Positions 25,900-33,806 of a DNA stretch of 64,000 nucleotides are shown here, piece by piece (position 1 is the stretch's first letter; each line of letters begins with the position of its first letter). Under the pieces are notes generated by a model. It saw only the letters and a program-made list of their open reading frames with translations, did no database searches and was not told the DNA's origin. The position numbers and the translations under genes are program-made. Source of the DNA: a bacterium (GTDB lineage Bacteria; Cyanobacteriota; Vampirovibrionia; Gastranaerophilales; Gastranaerophilaceae); the NCBI GenBank assembly GCA_017626055.1, contig JAGAJM010000015.1, positions 18,051 to 82,050 of the forward strand, written 5' to 3'.

Positions 25900-27072
25900 A
25901 TGACAAAGACATATCAAGATACTGTAAATTTATTAACATCGGTTGGGAAATTTCATATCTCACTTGGTTTAGAGCGAATGGTGAAAATTCTTGATTTGCT
26001 TGGTAATCCTCAAGACAAGTTGGATTGTATTCATGTCGCAGGGACAAATGGTAAAGGTTCTGTCTGTGCAATAATCTCTACTGTTTTAGCTTACGCTGGT
26101 AAAAAAGTTGGACTTTATACATCTCCTCATATTTTTAAATATACTGAGCGTATTCAGATTAACGGAGTGAAAATCTCAGATGAAGATTTTACAAAGTATG
26201 TTTTTGAAATTTCTAATTTGGCAGATAAAAATAATATTGATTTAACCGAGTTTGAAATATTGACTGCCGTAATGTTTAAGTATTTTTCGGATAATGATGT
26301 TGAAGTTGTTGTATTAGAAACTGGTTTAGGTGGTAGGTTTGATGCAACAAATGTCATCAAAAAAAATCTTTGTTCTGTCATAACTCATATTGATTTAGAC
26401 CATACAGAGCGTCTTGGGGATACTTTGGATAAAATTGCTTACGAAAAAGCTGGGATTATTAAAAAGGATTGTCCATGCATCGTTTTTGAAGGTAAAGAAG
26501 TTTATTATGATGTGGCAGATGAAGTTGGAGCTCCATTACAGTTGATTTTACCTATGGTTAGTACTGAAAACTTAGCTTTAAAAGGTGTTCACCAACAAGA
26601 GAATTTATCATTAGCTTTGGCGGCTATTGAAAATTGTTTTCCTGAGATTAAAAACGAAACAATTCAAGAGGCTTTAAGACAGGTTAAACATATTTGCCGT
26701 TTTCAATATGTGGAAGATAAAAATTTGATTATTGATGGTGCTCACAATCCAAATGGGGTAAATGCACTAAAACAAAGTCTTGATATGTATTACCCGAACA
26801 CAAAACGTCGTTTTATTTTCGGGTGTTTGAATAACAAAGATTATGAACAAATGGTGAATTCGCTTTTTGAACGTGGAGATGAGGTCTATTTTTATCACTA
26901 CAAACACCAGAATTCTTGTAATGTTGAACAGTTGCAAAAAGTTTGTCCTATTCAATCAAAAGAATTGACAGATGATGTTGAAATTGATTTTAATGATAGT
27001 GTTTTAACTATTATCTGTGGCTCTTTTTATATGATAGAAGAATTAGTTTATCGTTTTTCTATTAAGTTATAG
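25900..27072 (+). CDS. folC: Folylpolyglutamate/dihydrofolate synthase
   Basis: The ATG at 25900 follows AGGTG; a GTG two codons upstream is also in frame. The 390-residue protein has the Mur-ligase fold: CIHVAGTNGKGSVCA with the P-loop near residue 48, GLYTSPHIFKYTERIQING, the metal-binding VVLETGLGGRFDATN, and LIIDGAHNPNGV in the C-terminal domain. It adds glutamate to dihydropteroate or folates in folate synthesis, in the cytoplasm. A terminator lies directly upstream, so it may need its own promoter or depend on read-through from accC. Nothing odd is seen in the protein. Confidence 0.95.
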   Translation: MTKTYQDTVNLLTSVGKFHISLGLERMVKILDLLGNPQDKLDCIHVAGTNGKGSVCAIISTVLAYAGKKVGLYTSPHIFKYTERIQINGVKISDEDFTKYVFEISNLADKNNIDLTEFEILTAVMFKYFSDNDVEVVVLETGLGGRFDATNVIKKNLCSVITHIDLDHTERLGDTLDKIAYEKAGIIKKDCPCIVFEGKEVYYDVADEVGAPLQLILPMVSTENLALKGVHQQENLSLALAAIENCFPEIKNETIQEALRQVKHICRFQYVEDKNLIIDGAHNPNGVNALKQSLDMYYPNTKRRFIFGCLNNKDYEQMVNSLFERGDEVYFYHYKHQNSCNVEQLQKVCPIQSKELTDDVEIDFNDSVLTIICGSFYMIEELVYRFSIKL

Positions 27073-27103
27073 AACAAAACTTAATATATTTACACTCCCC
27101 CAC

Positions 27104-27132
27104 TTGCAATTGAAAGTTTTTCATAATATGAT
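27104..27132 (+). promoter_or_regulatory. Predicted promoter of rpmI-rplT
   Basis: TTGCAA (27104-27109) and TATGAT (27127-27132) are separated by exactly 17 bases. Transcription would begin near 27139, right at the first arm of the leader structure that follows. Confidence 0.7.
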
Positions 27133-27138
27133 GAAATC

Positions 27139-27178
27139 AAGCCGAAAGTTATAGGCTTTGGTATGCCTATAATTTTTT
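27139..27178 (+). promoter_or_regulatory. Candidate transcription attenuator in the rpmI-rplT leader
   Basis: TTATAGGC (27149-27156) and GCCTATAA (27165-27172) form an 8-base-pair stem followed by TTTTTT, an intrinsic terminator before rpmI. AAGCC at the predicted 5' end (27139-27143) can instead pair with GGCTT (27154-27158), which overlaps the left arm of the terminator. The two folds exclude each other. In other bacteria rpmI-rplT expression is controlled by L20 binding to its own leader, so feedback by L20 is a natural hypothesis. Confidence 0.6.
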
Positions 27179-27208
27179 GATATTACTTAACCAAAAAAGG
27201 AGAAGAAA

Positions 27209-27418
27209 ATGCCAAAATTAAAAACTCACAAATCAGCTGCAAAACGTTACAAAGTAACAGCATCTGGTAAAATTATGAAAAGACAAGCAGGTATTGGCCA
27301 CTTGCTCCAACACAAGTCAGGATCTAGAAAACGTAGAATTTTCAAGATGGTTGGCGTTTCTGAGTCACATGTAGCATTGGTATCTAAAGAGTTACCATAC
27401 AAGAAGTATTCAAGATAG
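27209..27418 (+). CDS. rpmI: 50S ribosomal protein L35
   Basis: A 69-residue, strongly basic protein starting MPKLKTHKSAAKRYKVTASG, the typical L35 sequence. AAAGGAG stands upstream of the ATG at good spacing. It is followed by rplT after 11 bases. In many bacteria infC comes first in this operon, but here the upstream gene is folC, so infC must be elsewhere. Confidence 0.98.
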   Translation: MPKLKTHKSAAKRYKVTASGKIMKRQAGIGHLLQHKSGSRKRRIFKMVGVSESHVALVSKELPYKKYSR

Positions 27419-27429
27419 GAGCATAGAAA

Positions 27430-27774
27430 ATGAGAATTAAACGTGGTAATGCAGGTGTTAAAAGACACAAGAAAATATTAAAACTTGCTAAAGGCTTTAT
27501 TGGTGCTAGAAGCAGAATCTTCAAAGTTGCTAATATCGCTGTTATGAAAGCTTTAAAATACGCTTACAGAGATAGACGTACTACAAAACGTAATATGAGA
27601 AGATTATGGATTGTTAGAATTAACGCAGCTGTAAGATCTCGTGGTATGAGCTACTCAAGATTTGTAAATGCTTGTAAAAAAGCAAACATTGTTGTAAACA
27701 GAAAAATGCTTGCTGATTTAGCAGTTAGAGATCCAGAAGCGTTTGATGTAATTTTTGAAACTATCTCTAAATAG
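27430..27774 (+). CDS. rplT: 50S ribosomal protein L20
   Basis: A 114-residue basic protein of normal length with the L20 pattern ([40 protein letters not shown]). It is an early 23S rRNA-binding assembly protein and, in studied bacteria, represses its own operon. The gene follows rpmI by 11 bases with the Shine-Dalgarno (AGGAG) overlapping the rpmI stop. A strong terminator ends the operon. Confidence 0.98.
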   Translation: MRIKRGNAGVKRHKKILKLAKGFIGARSRIFKVANIAVMKALKYAYRDRRTTKRNMRRLWIVRINAAVRSRGMSYSRFVNACKKANIVVNRKMLADLAVRDPEAFDVIFETISK

Positions 27775-27798
27775 TTTTAGGAATATACAAAAAGCATT

Positions 27799-27833
27799 AA
27801 AAAAGGCGATTTCATTTTGAAATCGCCTTTTTT
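27799..27833. terminator. Bidirectional terminator after rplT
   Basis: AAAAAAGGCGATTTC and GAAATCGCCTTTTTT form a 15-base-pair hairpin, shared with the convergent prepilin-like gene. Confidence 0.93.
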
Positions 27834-27849
27834 AATATGAAATTTCTTT

Positions 27850-28581
27850 CTAGTGTCCATTATATAGTTTTTTGAAGTAATCGGCATCGGTTGCGGCAAA
27901 ATACGCACAAGTCATACCATTGAATTCGTGGTTCTTTTTCTTGTCACAATATGCATCAGGATTTCCAGCCCCCCATTTTGCAAGAGCGCTAGATCTTTTT
28001 CCTGTTCCAGGTGCGCCAAGTGGTAATAATACTCCACCTTTAGTTAACTCAAACGCAAAAAGGTCATATCCTAGTTTGTTAGGGTTTTTGTTTTTACCAT
28101 TTGTATCAACCATTATTAGTAAACCATATGGGTAACTTGCAGGGTTTTCTACTGCAACCAGCATACCATTATTCAGTACAACACCACCATCGTCCCACAT
28201 TGATTTTTCAAGTTGAGTCATCTCTGTACCAGACATACGTCGGAATGTACTTTTAGCATTTGTATTTGTTGTAGAAAAGCATACGCTATCGTTAGTTGCA
28301 GAGTATTTACCACAGTCGATAGCAACTTTTAAGTGCTCTTTAATAATTGGATAAAATGTACCTGCCGCTGAGTAACTTGCAGGTTCTACCGAAATGTTTT
28401 CAGCATCTAGTTCTGCTACTGTTTTTGATAATAATGAATATGCGGTATCAAAACGAGCTCTTGCTTCTCCAGCTTTTTGACCATTTACTAATAGTGGTAA
28501 CACTAATGAGGCAACAACGCCAATAACACCTAATGCAATTAATATTTCCCCCAAAGTGAAGGCTAATCTCTTTTTCATCAT
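27850..28581 (-). CDS. Prepilin-like protein with N-terminal methylation site
   Basis: I chose the ATG at 28581, preceded by GAGGAT; an ORF start at 28593 lies within that ribosome site. The 243-residue protein starts MMKKRLAFTLGEILIALGVI, a class III-type prepilin leader with the conserved Glu at mature position 5 and a long hydrophobic helix. The rest is a globular pseudopilin domain with several Cys residues and PLGAPGTGKRSSALAKW. It is likely processed by prepilin peptidase and assembled by the pilus/secretion machinery at 33-39 kb. It is related in design to three more prepilin-like genes at 59-62 kb. Which are major or minor subunits is unknown. Confidence 0.83.
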   Translation of the reverse strand: MMKKRLAFTLGEILIALGVIGVVASLVLPLLVNGQKAGEARARFDTAYSLLSKTVAELDAENISVEPASYSAAGTFYPIIKEHLKVAIDCGKYSATNDSVCFSTTNTNAKSTFRRMSGTEMTQLEKSMWDDGGVVLNNGMLVAVENPASYPYGLLIMVDTNGKNKNPNKLGYDLFAFELTKGGVLLPLGAPGTGKRSSALAKWGAGNPDAYCDKKKNHEFNGMTCAYFAATDADYFKKLYNGH

Positions 28582-28764
28582 ATTAATCCTCATATTTTTA
28601 ATTAATTATAACATATTTTTATAATTCTCTCAAGGTGGATAAATTTTCTAGTCAGTATAATTATGAAAATTTGTAAATTAGTTATTATTATATTATATTT
28701 ATCCCGCAAAAAATAAAATTTACAGGTTTTTGTGCTACAAATGGATAAATAGGAGTATATTACT

Positions 28765-29289
28765 ATGTCAATTAGCGTGGCAAATATAACACCGAGAGAA
28801 CGTTCAAAGGCGGTTGCTTCTGGATTGGGACTTGGTACTTTGGGAATGTTGGCTTACCATCTTCCAGTAACAAAAGGTAGATATGTATCAGATGCGTTTA
28901 ATGTTGTACGAAATGAAGCTTTGGATAATATTGATGGGCTTAACGAATCTGCATTGGAATTAACTAAAAATAATAGATTAAAACCTGAACAAAAGTTGTT
29001 TTTGTCACGTTTAGGAGTTACTGAAACTTTGGCAGATATTGATGCTAAAGTAATTTCTTTGAAAGAGTCTATAACAGATGCAGATACTATCAAGGCTATG
29101 AAGCAAGGTTTTGCAGATACTTTTGAGGCGTGCAAAAAGAATGTTGTTGAACGTGATGATATTTCAATGAAAGCATTTAGAAAAATTAGATGGACAAATT
29201 TAGCTTGGGGCGCTGGTATTGGTCTAGTAACTGGCTATGTTCTTGGAATAATAAAAGCTAATGAAGCTCAACGTTCTTACTTTGAATAA
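28765..29289 (+). CDS. Unknown protein with two membrane segments
   Basis: I do not recognise this 174-residue protein. It has a hydrophobic segment near residues 19-32 (GLGLGTLGMLAYHLP), a helical, charged middle (~40-145) and a C-terminal hydrophobic segment (GAGIGLVTGYVLGIIKA). The layout suggests a helical hairpin anchored at both ends. AGGAG lies 8 bases before the ATG. The MATE gene follows by 21 bases but has its own leaderless -10 box. Probably specific to this lineage; no function is proposed. Confidence 0.7.
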   Translation: MSISVANITPRERSKAVASGLGLGTLGMLAYHLPVTKGRYVSDAFNVVRNEALDNIDGLNESALELTKNNRLKPEQKLFLSRLGVTETLADIDAKVISLKESITDADTIKAMKQGFADTFEACKKNVVERDDISMKAFRKIRWTNLAWGAGIGLVTGYVLGIIKANEAQRSYFE

Positions 29290-29295
29290 TCTTTA

Positions 29296-29304
29296 TGTTA
29301 TCAT
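29296..29304 (+). promoter_or_regulatory. Extended -10 element of the MATE gene, leaderless
   Basis: TGTTATCAT is an extended -10 (TGn plus TATCAT) that ends 6 bases (GGTTTT) before the ATG at 29311. No Shine-Dalgarno is present in this short gap. Confidence 0.5.
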
Positions 29305-29310
29305 GGTTTT

Positions 29311-30633
29311 ATGTGTAATCATGGGATTAAATATTACGTAAAAGAGCTGTTAAATATATCAGGTCCAATTATTATGGGTAATTTGGGCTTTGTCTTGATT
29401 GGGCTTGGTGATGTTGTTATTGCTGGTCGTCATTCAACAGATACTTTTGCTGCAATTAGTATAGCTTGTGCAATTATGAACTGTCTGTTAACTTTTGGTA
29501 TTGGTTTAATTGCAAGTATTTCGCCTTTATTATCAAATTACAGAGGTGAAAAAAGAGCGGTAAAAAAATATTTCTACCCTTCAATTAGATTTGCGATGGT
29601 GTTGGCAGTATTGACGACATTATTAATTATAGCGTTTATTCCAGTTATTCCGCATTTAGGCTTTGAAGCGAAATTAGTACCAGATATTCAAAATTATATG
29701 TGGGTTACTGCTTTTTCGACTTTTGGGGCGTATTTACATGCTTGTTTGAAAGAGTTCTTGCAGGCTTTTGAAATTGTTTTATTTCCTAATTTAGTAACTA
29801 TTATTTGTGTATTTTTGAATATATTACTAAATATAGTATTTGTTTTTGGTTTGGGATTTATTCCGTCAATGGGTACATTGGGATTGGCGTTAGCAAGTTT
29901 TGTTGTCCGTTATGTGATGGGTTTTGCTCTTTTAATATACTGCTATAAAAATATGCAGTTGAGAAATTACCATGAAAAGGGCTATTATAAGGCTCTGTTG
30001 AGTATAGGCTTGCCGATTTCGTTAGCGGTTATGGTTGAATTTATAGCGTTCAATAGCATAGCAATAATCATGGGTAGAGTATCTGGACTGTATGCTGCAG
30101 CTCAAAATTTAGTTTGTACTTTGACAACAGTATCATTTATGATCCCTTTTGCTATTTCAAATGCCATCGCAGTTAAAACTGGTTTTGCAAATGGTGCTGG
30201 TAATGTCGTTGATCTGAAAAAATATTCATTAGTTGGTACTTTATTATCAGTTGGATTTATGACATGTAGTGCGATAGTCTTTTCATCTATACCAAAACAA
30301 ATTGTAAGTTTGTTCACACCTGATGTAGAACTGATAAAAGTATGTATTCCTGTTATGTATGTACTTTCATTATTTCAAATATTCGATGGGCTACAAATTT
30401 CATTGGCTGGAATTTGTAAAGGGGTTAAGCAAACAGACATTGTTTTATTGGCAAATTTTGTTGCATATTGGTTAGTTTCACTTCCTTTGGGTTATACATT
30501 AGCCTTTAAATTCAATATGAATATTTCAGGTTTTTGGATTGGGTTATGCTCTGCTGCGGTGATTTTATGTGCAATTATGATTGTTAAATTGAAAATTTTT
30601 GCTGATAAAACATACAAAAAACAAGAACTATAA
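29311..30633 (+). CDS. MATE-family multidrug/metabolite exporter
   Basis: The 440-residue protein has 12 hydrophobic segments in two similar halves, as expected for MATE transporters, with GPIIMGNLGFVLIGLGDVVI near the N-terminus and FNSIAIIMGRVSGLYAAAQN early in the second half. MATE proteins export cationic drugs or metabolites using sodium or proton gradients. A leaderless start is predicted (TATCAT 6 bases before the ATG). The 3' end may form a weak hairpin (ACAAG/CTTGT) before TTTCTTT. The substrate cannot be deduced. Confidence 0.9.
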   Translation: MCNHGIKYYVKELLNISGPIIMGNLGFVLIGLGDVVIAGRHSTDTFAAISIACAIMNCLLTFGIGLIASISPLLSNYRGEKRAVKKYFYPSIRFAMVLAVLTTLLIIAFIPVIPHLGFEAKLVPDIQNYMWVTAFSTFGAYLHACLKEFLQAFEIVLFPNLVTIICVFLNILLNIVFVFGLGFIPSMGTLGLALASFVVRYVMGFALLIYCYKNMQLRNYHEKGYYKALLSIGLPISLAVMVEFIAFNSIAIIMGRVSGLYAAAQNLVCTLTTVSFMIPFAISNAIAVKTGFANGAGNVVDLKKYSLVGTLLSVGFMTCSAIVFSSIPKQIVSLFTPDVELIKVCIPVMYVLSLFQIFDGLQISLAGICKGVKQTDIVLLANFVAYWLVSLPLGYTLAFKFNMNISGFWIGLCSAAVILCAIMIVKLKIFADKTYKKQEL

Positions 30634-30703
30634 AGCAGTCCTTGTTTCTTTATCGTGGGTAAATCTTTGTATATTTATCAAGTCTAAAAATATATAAATC
30701 TTC

Positions 30704-30838
30704 TTAGAATAAGAAGAATAAAAGAGTAAACATGCAACCTAATGATGCAGCACTAAATAAAAACCAAGTGTGCATAACTGGATGTTGGTATGACCAGATT
30801 TCTTTAATTGTGCTTCTTGCATTGTTAATAGCTTGCAT
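30704..30838 (-). CDS. Small membrane protein, 44 aa
   Basis: This short frame starts with ATG at 30838, preceded by GGAGAG 7 bases upstream, and ends at 30704. The peptide MQAINNARSTIKEIWSYQHP is followed by one hydrophobic segment (WFLFSAASLGCMFTLLFFLF) reaching the C-terminus, a tail-anchored-like design. A hairpin (CTTCTT/AAGAAG) with a T-rich tail follows the stop. It occupies the otherwise empty 318-base space between the MATE and U32 genes. It resembles subunit-type or stress-type small membrane proteins only in general form; identity unknown. Confidence 0.5.
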   Translation of the reverse strand: MQAINNARSTIKEIWSYQHPVMHTWFLFSAASLGCMFTLLFFLF

Positions 30839-30916
30839 TATATTTCTCTCCAATAAAACTCGTTTCTTATATATTCTATTTTCCACATTTACCAGAAAAC
30901 AACATCACCTGTTTGG

Positions 30917-30945
30917 TTGATTATTAATTCGGTTTAGAGTATGAT
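30917..30945 (+). promoter_or_regulatory. Predicted promoter of the U32 gene, leaderless
   Basis: TTGATT (30917-30922) and TATGAT (30940-30945) are 17 bases apart, and the ATG at 30952 begins 6 bases after the -10 box. Confidence 0.62.
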
Positions 30946-30951
30946 TGATTT

Positions 30952-32226
30952 ATGCGAAACGTTGAATTACTTATGCCTGCGGGCAATTTGGAAAAATTAA
31001 AATATGCAGTTAAGTATGGTGCAGATGCAGTATATTTAGGTGTGGTTGATTTTAGCTTAAGAGCTATGAGAAAAGGGGAGATTATTACCCTTGAAAATTT
31101 AAAAAGTGCTATTGATTTGGCACATAGTTTGGGTGCAAAAGCATATTTAACATTGAATATCTTTGCGTTTAATTCAGATATTAAACACTTAGAAGCATGT
31201 ATGGAAATTTTAAAAGATGCTAATCCTGATGCGGTTTTGGTTAGTGATTTCGGGATTTTACGCCTTTTGAAAAAATATATGCCAGATACAGAAATCCATG
31301 TTAGTACGCAAACTAATATATTAAATTATGAATGTGTTAAGTTCTGGCAAGATATGGGTGCAACTCGTGTTGTATTAGCAAGGGAACTTTCAATTCCAGA
31401 GATTGCAGAAATTAAACAACAGGTTCCTGACATGGAAATTGAGTGTTTTGTTCATGGTTCTCAATGTGTTTCATTCTCAGGAAGATGTTTGTTAAGTGAT
31501 TACTTTACAAATGGAGAAAGAAAAGCTAATTCTGGAAATTGTTCTCAACCTTGTCGTTGGAGTTATAAATTAGTTGAAGAAACTCGTCCTGGTCAATATT
31601 ATGAAATTAACCAAGATGATAGAGGTTCACATATCTTAAGCCCAAAAGATTTATGCCTTGTAAAACATTTAAAAGACATGATTGATGTTGGGGTGGATTC
31701 ATTTAAGGTTGAAGGCAGAACTAAGAGTTTGTACTATGTTTCAGCTGTTGCGAAGGCTTATAGAGCTGCGATAGATGATATTATGCAAAATCCTCAGGCT
31801 GATATGGAAAAATATTTCTTGGAGCTTAAAAAAGTTGGTAATCGTGGTTATACAACAGGATTTGCGTTAGGGGAAAATAAACCAGATAGTTATAGCTATG
31901 ATATTTCCAAAGGTTTGGCTGGTGCAGATTTCTTGTTTGAATTCCATGATAAAAAGAAATACTCTGATGTAGTGTTCACTTCATCAAGTGATGATGATGT
32001 TTATTTTGTAAAAGTTAAAAATAAAGTTTTATTAAATGATGAAGTTGAAATTATCACTCCAAGTGAACAGTTTGTTACAAAAATTGTAGAAATCATTGAT
32101 GAAAAAGGCGAATCTCAAGATTTGGCAAATACAAACGCAGATGTGTATCTAAAATTTGAGCGTTCTCCTGTGGATTATGAAGTGGCTTTAGCAAGAACAA
32201 TAGGAGTAAAAGAGCATGTTTCTTAA
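30952..32226 (+). CDS. U32-family protein (peptidase U32 / tRNA or rRNA hydroxylation protein)
   Basis: The 424-residue protein shows the U32 pattern: ELLMPAGNLEKLKYAVKYGADAV is split here into MPAGNLEKLKYAV and GADAVYLG near the start, HVSTQTNILNYE (~120), and the signature ECFVHGSQCVSFSGRCLLSD then GNCSQPCRW with conserved Cys residues that probably bind an iron-sulfur cluster. Family members once called collagenases are now known in part as TrhP/RlhA, which hydroxylate tRNA U34 or 23S rRNA C2501; the length fits TrhP-like proteins. It is co-transcribed with the yqeG-like gene, overlapping it by 11 bases. A leaderless promoter is predicted. Confidence 0.87.
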   Translation: MRNVELLMPAGNLEKLKYAVKYGADAVYLGVVDFSLRAMRKGEIITLENLKSAIDLAHSLGAKAYLTLNIFAFNSDIKHLEACMEILKDANPDAVLVSDFGILRLLKKYMPDTEIHVSTQTNILNYECVKFWQDMGATRVVLARELSIPEIAEIKQQVPDMEIECFVHGSQCVSFSGRCLLSDYFTNGERKANSGNCSQPCRWSYKLVEETRPGQYYEINQDDRGSHILSPKDLCLVKHLKDMIDVGVDSFKVEGRTKSLYYVSAVAKAYRAAIDDIMQNPQADMEKYFLELKKVGNRGYTTGFALGENKPDSYSYDISKGLAGADFLFEFHDKKKYSDVVFTSSSDDDVYFVKVKNKVLLNDEVEIITPSEQFVTKIVEIIDEKGESQDLANTNADVYLKFERSPVDYEVALARTIGVKEHVS

Positions 32227-32695
32227 ACCAGATGTAAATATTAAAAGTATTTATGATATTGATTTAGATGAATTGAAGAGTCAAGGTGTAAAAGCTATGC
32301 TTTTTGATTTGGATAGTACAATTATGGCGTCTAAGTCTGCTAAATATACTGACGAAATGTATCAATGGCTTAAAGTTGTTCAGGAAAACTTTTTCATGGC
32401 TGTTGTATCAAATAATAATAATCCAGAATATATCGAAAAGGTTAAGAAAATTTCACATTTTCCTCTTTTGTTTGGGGCTTGTAAACCAAAAACTGGTCCA
32501 GTTAGAGAATTTCTAAAGAAACATAATGTAAATGCAAAAGACTGTGTGATTGTTGGTGACAGACCATTAACTGATATTTTATGCGGTAAAATTCTAGGTT
32601 GTAAGACAATTTTGGTGGATTCTATCACTGCTGATACGGAACCATTTATTGTGAGATTTGTAAGAAGATTAGAAAGATTAAGTATTCGTCATTAA
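32216..32695 (+). CDS. yqeG: YqeG-family HAD phosphatase
   Basis: The 159-residue HAD-like protein has the nucleophile motif FDLDSTIM (~residue 29), a second motif VVSNNNNPEY, CKPKTGP with the conserved Lys, and VGDRPLTDILCGK with the acidic motif. It matches the YqeG family, which includes phosphatidylglycerophosphate phosphatases of plants and cyanobacteria and a Bacillus gene next to yqeH. The start overlaps the U32 gene by 11 bases, with AGGAG upstream. The substrate is not shown by the sequence; phosphatidylglycerol synthesis is a reasonable guess in a cyanobacterial relative. Confidence 0.85.
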   Translation: MFLKPDVNIKSIYDIDLDELKSQGVKAMLFDLDSTIMASKSAKYTDEMYQWLKVVQENFFMAVVSNNNNPEYIEKVKKISHFPLLFGACKPKTGPVREFLKKHNVNAKDCVIVGDRPLTDILCGKILGCKTILVDSITADTEPFIVRFVRRLERLSIRH

Positions 32696-32760
32696 AATAG
32701 AGTAAATCTAAAGATTGAACTTTTTAACCTTTTTTGATGCTGTTACAAAATATTAACATA

Positions 32761-32789
32761 TTAAAACCCTTACATTGTAAGGGTTTTAA
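32761..32789 (+). terminator. Terminator-like palindrome after yqeG
   Basis: TTAAAACCCTTAC and GTAAGGGTTTTAA form a perfect 13-base-pair stem with a 3-base loop. The T-run is inside the right arm. Confidence 0.75.
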
Positions 32790-32965
32790 GCTATTTGTGA
32801 CTAAATTTATGTTACATTTACACTTTTTTGACTTAAATCCAGTATTAATATATTATATATATGATAGTGTAGTTATTTTTATAAATACATTAAATAACTG
32901 ATATACAAAATGAAGAGCTTTAATATAATGTAGTTGTTAAAGACTATAAGATGGGTGGAGAGAAA

Positions 32966-33778
32966 GTGAACATTAATTACTATAGGAATGAAAATTGGGT
33001 AGATAATACGTTCAGTAAACGTGGCAAGAAAGTTTTGGCTTTGTTGGCAGTGGTATTCTCTGTTGGTATTGTTGCAGGCGGTTGCGGTGTGTTGCAGAAC
33101 TTTGGAATTGGCGGAGGAAATGATGCTGCGGTTCCTGAAGCTGTTGCTCCAGCAGTTCCTGAAACTCCAGCTGCAGCTCCAGAAGTTGCGGTTGAAGACA
33201 AGAAGGCGGAGACTGAAAGTGTTGAAGTAGATGTAGAAGAAAATCAAGCAGCAAGCATGGTTGCTTATGATGTTACTTCAGTTGGTCGTTCTGATCCATT
33301 TTTACCATCTGATGAAATTAGAGCATTTGATGAAGCTAAGCGCTCTGCGTACGCTGAAGCAGAACGTCATAACTCAAAAATCGCTGAAATTGAAAAGTTG
33401 AGAGATGTTGTAGTTAGAGAACCAGATGATATCAGTCCTTATAGTTTCAATTTACCAACTCCTCCAACTGCATTGGCTGATGCAAATTCAGATGCTGCAA
33501 AAATTACAAGAACTAAAGTGGTGGGTATTATGTACAACAAAACAAGCCCATCTGCGATTATAAATGTTGATGAAAAAGATTATTTGGTACGCCAAGGCGA
33601 TCAAATTATTGGTCAAGAATATAAAGTCCTTCAAATTAATCCATCTTGGATTACTGTTGGTTTAGGTACAAATATATATTCAGCAAGTATTGGTGAATTG
33701 TTCTCAAGAGATGAGTTTGATTCAACTCAAAATGATGTGTATAACTTGAGAAATAGATTCGGTGGTAGAAAAGGTTAA
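32966..33778 (+). CDS. PilP-like pilus/secretion assembly protein
   Basis: I chose the GTG at 32966 because GGTGGAG lies just upstream; an ATG at 32951 in frame is possible and would follow TATAAT (32924-32929) by 21 bases without a ribosome site. The 270-residue protein has a short polar start, a hydrophobic segment ending VAGGCG (possible lipoprotein or membrane anchor), a Pro/Ala/Val/Glu-rich linker, and a C-terminal beta domain beginning SVGRSDPFLPS, then KVVGIMYNKTSPSAIINVDE and the strand-rich end. This resembles PilP/GspC-type proteins that link the inner-membrane platform to the secretin. It is 28 bases upstream of the secretin gene, which supports that role. Confidence 0.75.
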   Translation: MNINYYRNENWVDNTFSKRGKKVLALLAVVFSVGIVAGGCGVLQNFGIGGGNDAAVPEAVAPAVPETPAAAPEVAVEDKKAETESVEVDVEENQAASMVAYDVTSVGRSDPFLPSDEIRAFDEAKRSAYAEAERHNSKIAEIEKLRDVVVREPDDISPYSFNLPTPPTALADANSDAAKITRTKVVGIMYNKTSPSAIINVDEKDYLVRQGDQIIGQEYKVLQINPSWITVGLGTNIYSASIGELFSRDEFDSTQNDVYNLRNRFGGRKG

Positions 33779-33806
33779 TTAATAAGAGTAATAAGCAGGA
33801 GCAATT

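Noticed and set aside
30732..30920. 62-aa plus-strand open frame opposite the small membrane protein
   Set aside because: No ribosome site, and the minus-strand frame has a good one with a terminator-like hairpin.
33012..33254. Several Leu/Gln- or Thr/Pro-rich frames over the PilP-like gene
   Set aside because: They come from the Pro/Ala/Glu linker read in other frames and lack start signals.
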